Below, piece after piece: positions 60,560 to 64,000 of a DNA stretch of 64,000 nucleotides. The notes beneath the pieces are model-generated. The model saw nothing but the letters and a program-made list of their open reading frames with translations. It had not been told where the DNA came from and did no database searches. The position numbers and the translations under genes were made by a program. Positions within the stretch are counted from its first letter, which is position 1; each line of letters begins with the position of its first letter. This DNA comes from Arctopsyche grandis (taxonomy: Eukaryota > Arthropoda > Insecta > Trichoptera > Hydropsychidae): NCBI RefSeq assembly GCF_051622035.1, contig NC_135360.1, positions 15,380,501 to 15,444,500 on the forward strand, in the 5' to 3' direction.

Positions 60560-61008
60560 TCAAGCAAATGCAAGATGCACAATACTTCAGTGACGCTCAA
60601 TCTTTCATCACATTGTAAATACGAATTTTTTCAACGCTTTTTTTTCAACTTTCACCAACTGTATAATGTTATTGTGTTTTATGTGAAGTGTGTCGGTGTG
60701 TGTAGCGGCGCTGTTTCCTGCAACGTTTATTTCTGTCTGGTAGCCCAGTGGGAGGCCAGTGTTCTGAAAGCGAGCTGCGTGTCCCGCTGCAGCAGCAGCA
60801 CCATCACAGACCAACTGCCTCATGTGCCACGACACCATCAAAACCGGAAGCCGAATCCCCATGAGGCTGAGGCTGATCAGTGGACCTCGCCCCCCTCACA
60901 CCCACCGAACGAACAAGCCGCGGAAGAAACGCCATCCCCCTGAAACCCCCACCCCCCCGTGTACCATTGTCATCCACGTCTCCAGCCAAGTTTGACAAGT
61001 GTTTCGCG
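60560..61008 (+). promoter_or_regulatory. GC-rich block, possible promoter and 5' UTR
   Basis: Sharp rise in GC from about 60690, with tgcagcagcagcaccatcac, cccccacccccccc and several CpGs. It resembles the CpG-rich leader of the zinc-finger gene and leads into a possible first coding exon. Confidence 0.4.
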
Positions 61009-61090
61009 ATGGATTGGTGCAAGGTCGGCGGGAGGATGGCTGCCGAGGACCGCATCTACGGTCTTATGGACACGGATACGATAACAAAGA
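61009..61090 (+). CDS. Possible first coding exon of a gene leaving the window
   Basis: ATG at 61009 in context cgcgATGG opens a frame reading MDWCKVGGRMAAEDRIYGLM and then DTDTITK. It runs into a good donor, AAAGA|gtgagt, with the intron from 61091 (82 nt, phase 1). I do not recognise the protein. No downstream exon of it was identified before 64000, so the gene would need an intron of nearly 3 kb or more. If not coding, this is the tail of a GC-rich 5' UTR. Confidence 0.35.
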
Positions 61091-63740
61091 GTGAGTATAT
61101 GTATGCCCTCTGTGTATACTACGTTCATGACGCGCCAGGCTAGGCCGTGTGGGACGCATGATCATAACCTGACCCAATCTAATTTAGTATGCGTCGGTCG
61201 AAAACGTAGCAAATCAAGTCGTTAAATTGGCACTTGATCCACTTACATGCATACATGCACAAAACATTGCGGTCGAACGAGATTTTACTACCCGTTGTGT
61301 TTTCAGTTGTGCTTAACTGCATACATATGTATTTTGAGGGGTTTTAATCCTTACGTGCTACATATGTACATATGTATATAAGATACAGAGTAGAAAAGGT
61401 TAAAGTCGAACAGTTAATCTCTGGACGTTTTGGTAACAGGGGGTGACAAAGATAAACCAATGAACTGTTCTACTATTAGATAAGATTGGTAGTCTTGTTA
61501 GCAACAAAGAAGTTCGGTGTTGATCCACCTTCTTTTTAATGAATGGTGTTTGTTACTTGTTATTGTGAGCTTCAGTTTTGTATAATATGACTAAATTGTT
61601 TTCTTTATATTTGCCATCATATTATATCTACGTACAATACTATACATGTCGTGATACATCTTTTCCAAGGCCCAATTAAGGATGGTTATGAAATGAAAAT
61701 TCGAATTCATACCACCAGCCAATGTGGGTGTTTTCATTTGCTGTAAGATTGACAATCAGTTGAAGGAATGTATCCGATATTTCTAGCTTTCATATATCCT
61801 ACTACTTTCTTTTTGGGCATGTTTGGGTTTAATTCCCTTGAACTTCGGAGAAACTTTTCATTAATTTGTTTTTTTCTCCGGCTTCTACGTCATCCTCGCT
61901 GTTGCTGGAATAGTTAAGACTTTATGTCCCTATTAATTATGTCCGTGGTAGACATCATCATTTGATGGTTGTATGTACCTCCTACCCGCATATTTCTTTA
62001 TCGGATGGCTCTTATTCCAAGAGCTATCCAACTTCTCAATTAAATCGTTGCTGCTGAAGTATTTTTGTCTGTATATACATTTTTTTCTCTCTCTTCTCTT
62101 TGTTATATTTTCGACTGTTAGGGATTCCTGTATTGCCACAATGGTCTTAACTTAAATAAATAAATATAACAAACCACATGTGTAAAAACAGGCAAAAAAT
62201 CATTTTATGAGACGTGATTTTTTAAATGTACTACATATTGTATGTAACATATTTACATATATGATACTCATATACTTTTTGTGTTCAAATATTTATGCCA
62301 TTAAACACGTGTTTATATAATGTTATGTATATTTAACTGTATCAAAATTGGTAATCGGTGTTTGATTATTGAGTATGATATGTTTCCAGAAATTATCATG
62401 TTATTCATCGCTTAGTAGAGGAAAAATAAAAAAAATGAAATGACTATTATTACAAGGTATGTAAAATGCTATTACGAACCATTATCGAAATTGTGTAGAT
62501 AAAATATTACTGTAATTTAATCGTTTTTGGTGATAAAAGTTAACAGTTATGCGATACAATTATTTTAATATTAAACATCGATCTGATGTGTCATCGGCGT
62601 GATTCATTGTGCAGTATAATACTGCCACTGCTTTGTCAGTTGCAAATTATTATCAATGTATGAACCCAAGTTTCAGCATACGTACATTCATATGTGTATA
62701 TTTACATATGGCAGTTCATTGTGCCGATGGTTTTTTGCGATAAATATAAACATGACTGCCTCGAAATGAATAGGACAGGACCACTATTCAGAAAACCAGA
62801 TGACCATTGGAGATTTTAACGAATCATTTGGCAAAACAGTTCTATGAAAAAAATGTCTCAGAATCTGCTTTCTACGAAACGAATATACCCACACGAATAA
62901 CAGTGAAAGTGCGGTCTGAGATTTTAATACCAGTAGCGAAAAGGAAACGTTTTTCACATACAAGGAGTGCAAACAAAGAAAAGATAAGTCCATAAACACA
63001 AAGGCATGCCGCGGATATTTTCTCAAAAGAATCGTTGCGATGAAACGTGTTTGTTCCGAGATAAATCCTGTGTACGCACAGGTGGGATTACGACATGGAG
63101 CTCTTTGTGGCCAAAATATTGGCAGGTGTGGCAGTCTTTATGTAACGCGTTTTGGAAACGAGACATTTTCAAAATTTTCGCGATACATTATTAATAGATG
63201 GGCAAGTAGACGAGACGATGTCTTATGCCAAACGATAGAAAAAGTTCATTGTGCCGTGAAAGTCGTCATGGTTTTTGTAAAAAGACCTAGAGAAGATTGA
63301 CTTTCATCTTACCGAGCTGACTGCCTCTCGAAACTTTCAATGTCTATTATGAACCGCAATTTGATTGAATTTTTGCTTTCATTAGTTAATTTGTGTGAAA
63401 AGGGGTTGTAGTGTTAACTGATACATTTCATAGTACGTACTCTCATGTCTGAGAGGTGGGAGTTAGAGGTTGTGGCTCCGTGCCAAAACAGAGTTTGGTT
63501 GATGTTTTTTCAAACGTCGATGACTTCAAATACATACGATTAAGAGATACTTTCCTCATTTTTTGTGACAGAAATGTCATAAAATTCTTATTTCAGATGA
63601 TTCATAATTGTAGACGAACAAATCTGACCAGGTTTTAGTGTACATGAGAGAACAAATTGACAAACGAACTAGTTTGTTCATGCATAAACTATTGGCATAA
63701 TCTTTAGTATTCTCAATTGTTTGTCCTATTCTATATATTC
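61091..63740. other. Unassigned right-hand region
   Basis: Mostly AT-rich with tacatatgtacata tracts. Around 62780-63300 open frames occur on both strands with no recognised domain and might be a worn mobile element. No RNA gene was seen. Confidence 0.35.
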
Positions 63741-63744
63741 TATA

Positions 63745-63965
63745 TTCTATATTAGCCAGCAGAATTTGTATCAGTGAGTGATTCTGGATTCGATCCCGTG
63801 CTAATCTTTAATACTGCTGATTAGACTTGGATATTTGTGACTCCAAGTTGATCGTTTCTTATCAGAGTTTGCCAAATTATATGATTATCATTTGACGGGT
63901 CCTCAAATTGGCAAAAAAAATCATCCTACCTGCTGTCACAAATATCTGAATTTGATTCACAATGT
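63745..63965 (+). mobile_element. Second SINE copy
   Basis: B-box-like ggattcgatcccgtg near 63787, then tgactccaagttgatcgttt, ttatcagagtttgcc and caaattggcaaa, matching the 3' body of the SINE at 42933-43345. The A box is poorly kept. Confidence 0.5.
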
Positions 63966-64000
63966 GCAATATGTAAAAATGTATCGACAAGGATAAATCC

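Noticed and set aside
63040-63300. 86-codon open frame near the right edge
   Set aside because: No family resemblance, overlapping frames on both strands, no promoter or splice context.

Overview
This window looks like nuclear DNA from an insect. It is AT-rich, its genes are split by many short (about 65-80 bp) GT-AG introns, and the spaces between exons are full of short TIR elements (MITEs), SINE-like units and tacata/tatgta microsatellites. The protein set (Bet1, ATM, a two-BIR/RING IAP, a many-fingered C2H2 protein) is animal. The density of introns in ATM argues against higher Diptera. I cannot fix the order; Lepidoptera or a related holometabolous lineage is a guess.

Layout. (1) 180-7700: a CpG-rich promoter and leader, then a 16-coding-exon, 15-finger C2H2 zinc-finger gene on + (CDS 2062-6130). 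(2) 7690-8770: Bet1, a Golgi SNARE, on -, tail-to-tail with the zinc-finger gene; the poly(A) signals of the two lie about 25 bp apart. (3) 9012-10214: decayed PIF/Harbinger-type DNA in inverted arrangement. (4) 10440-28732: an Ala/Lys-rich, LEA/apolipophorin-like helical protein on + (279 aa, 7 coding exons). Its 19-base first coding exon lies 14.6 kb upstream of the rest, and the giant intron holds MITEs, GC-rich islands and a striking 53-bp-arm palindrome. (5) 28755-45021: a complete ATM (tefu) checkpoint kinase on -, which I rebuilt as 37 coding exons and 2,856 residues with every reading phase joining. Its introns and 3' region carry piggyBac-like MITEs, a SINE interrupted by an hAT MITE, and a 1.26-kb repeat split by another MITE. 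(6) 45537-45756: an hAT MITE with a perfect 8-bp target duplication. (7) 46266-47211: an intronless IAP on -. (8) 47212-60500: gene-poor, repeat-rich DNA with a decayed hAT transposase copy, a TIR element with a perfect 9-bp target duplication and several repeat families. (9) 60560-61090: a GC-rich block with a possible first coding exon of a gene that would run off the right edge; then largely unassigned DNA to a second SINE copy near 63745-63960.

The genes do not form a pathway unit. ATM (DNA-damage signalling) and the IAP (caspase control) are same-strand neighbours 1.4 kb apart, which is noteworthy but may be chance. I found no evidence for a wholly new multi-gene system. The most informative observations are the rebuilt ATM and LEA-like genes (neither appears as one long ORF), a probable non-GT intron in ATM, and a well-resolved set of nested mobile elements.
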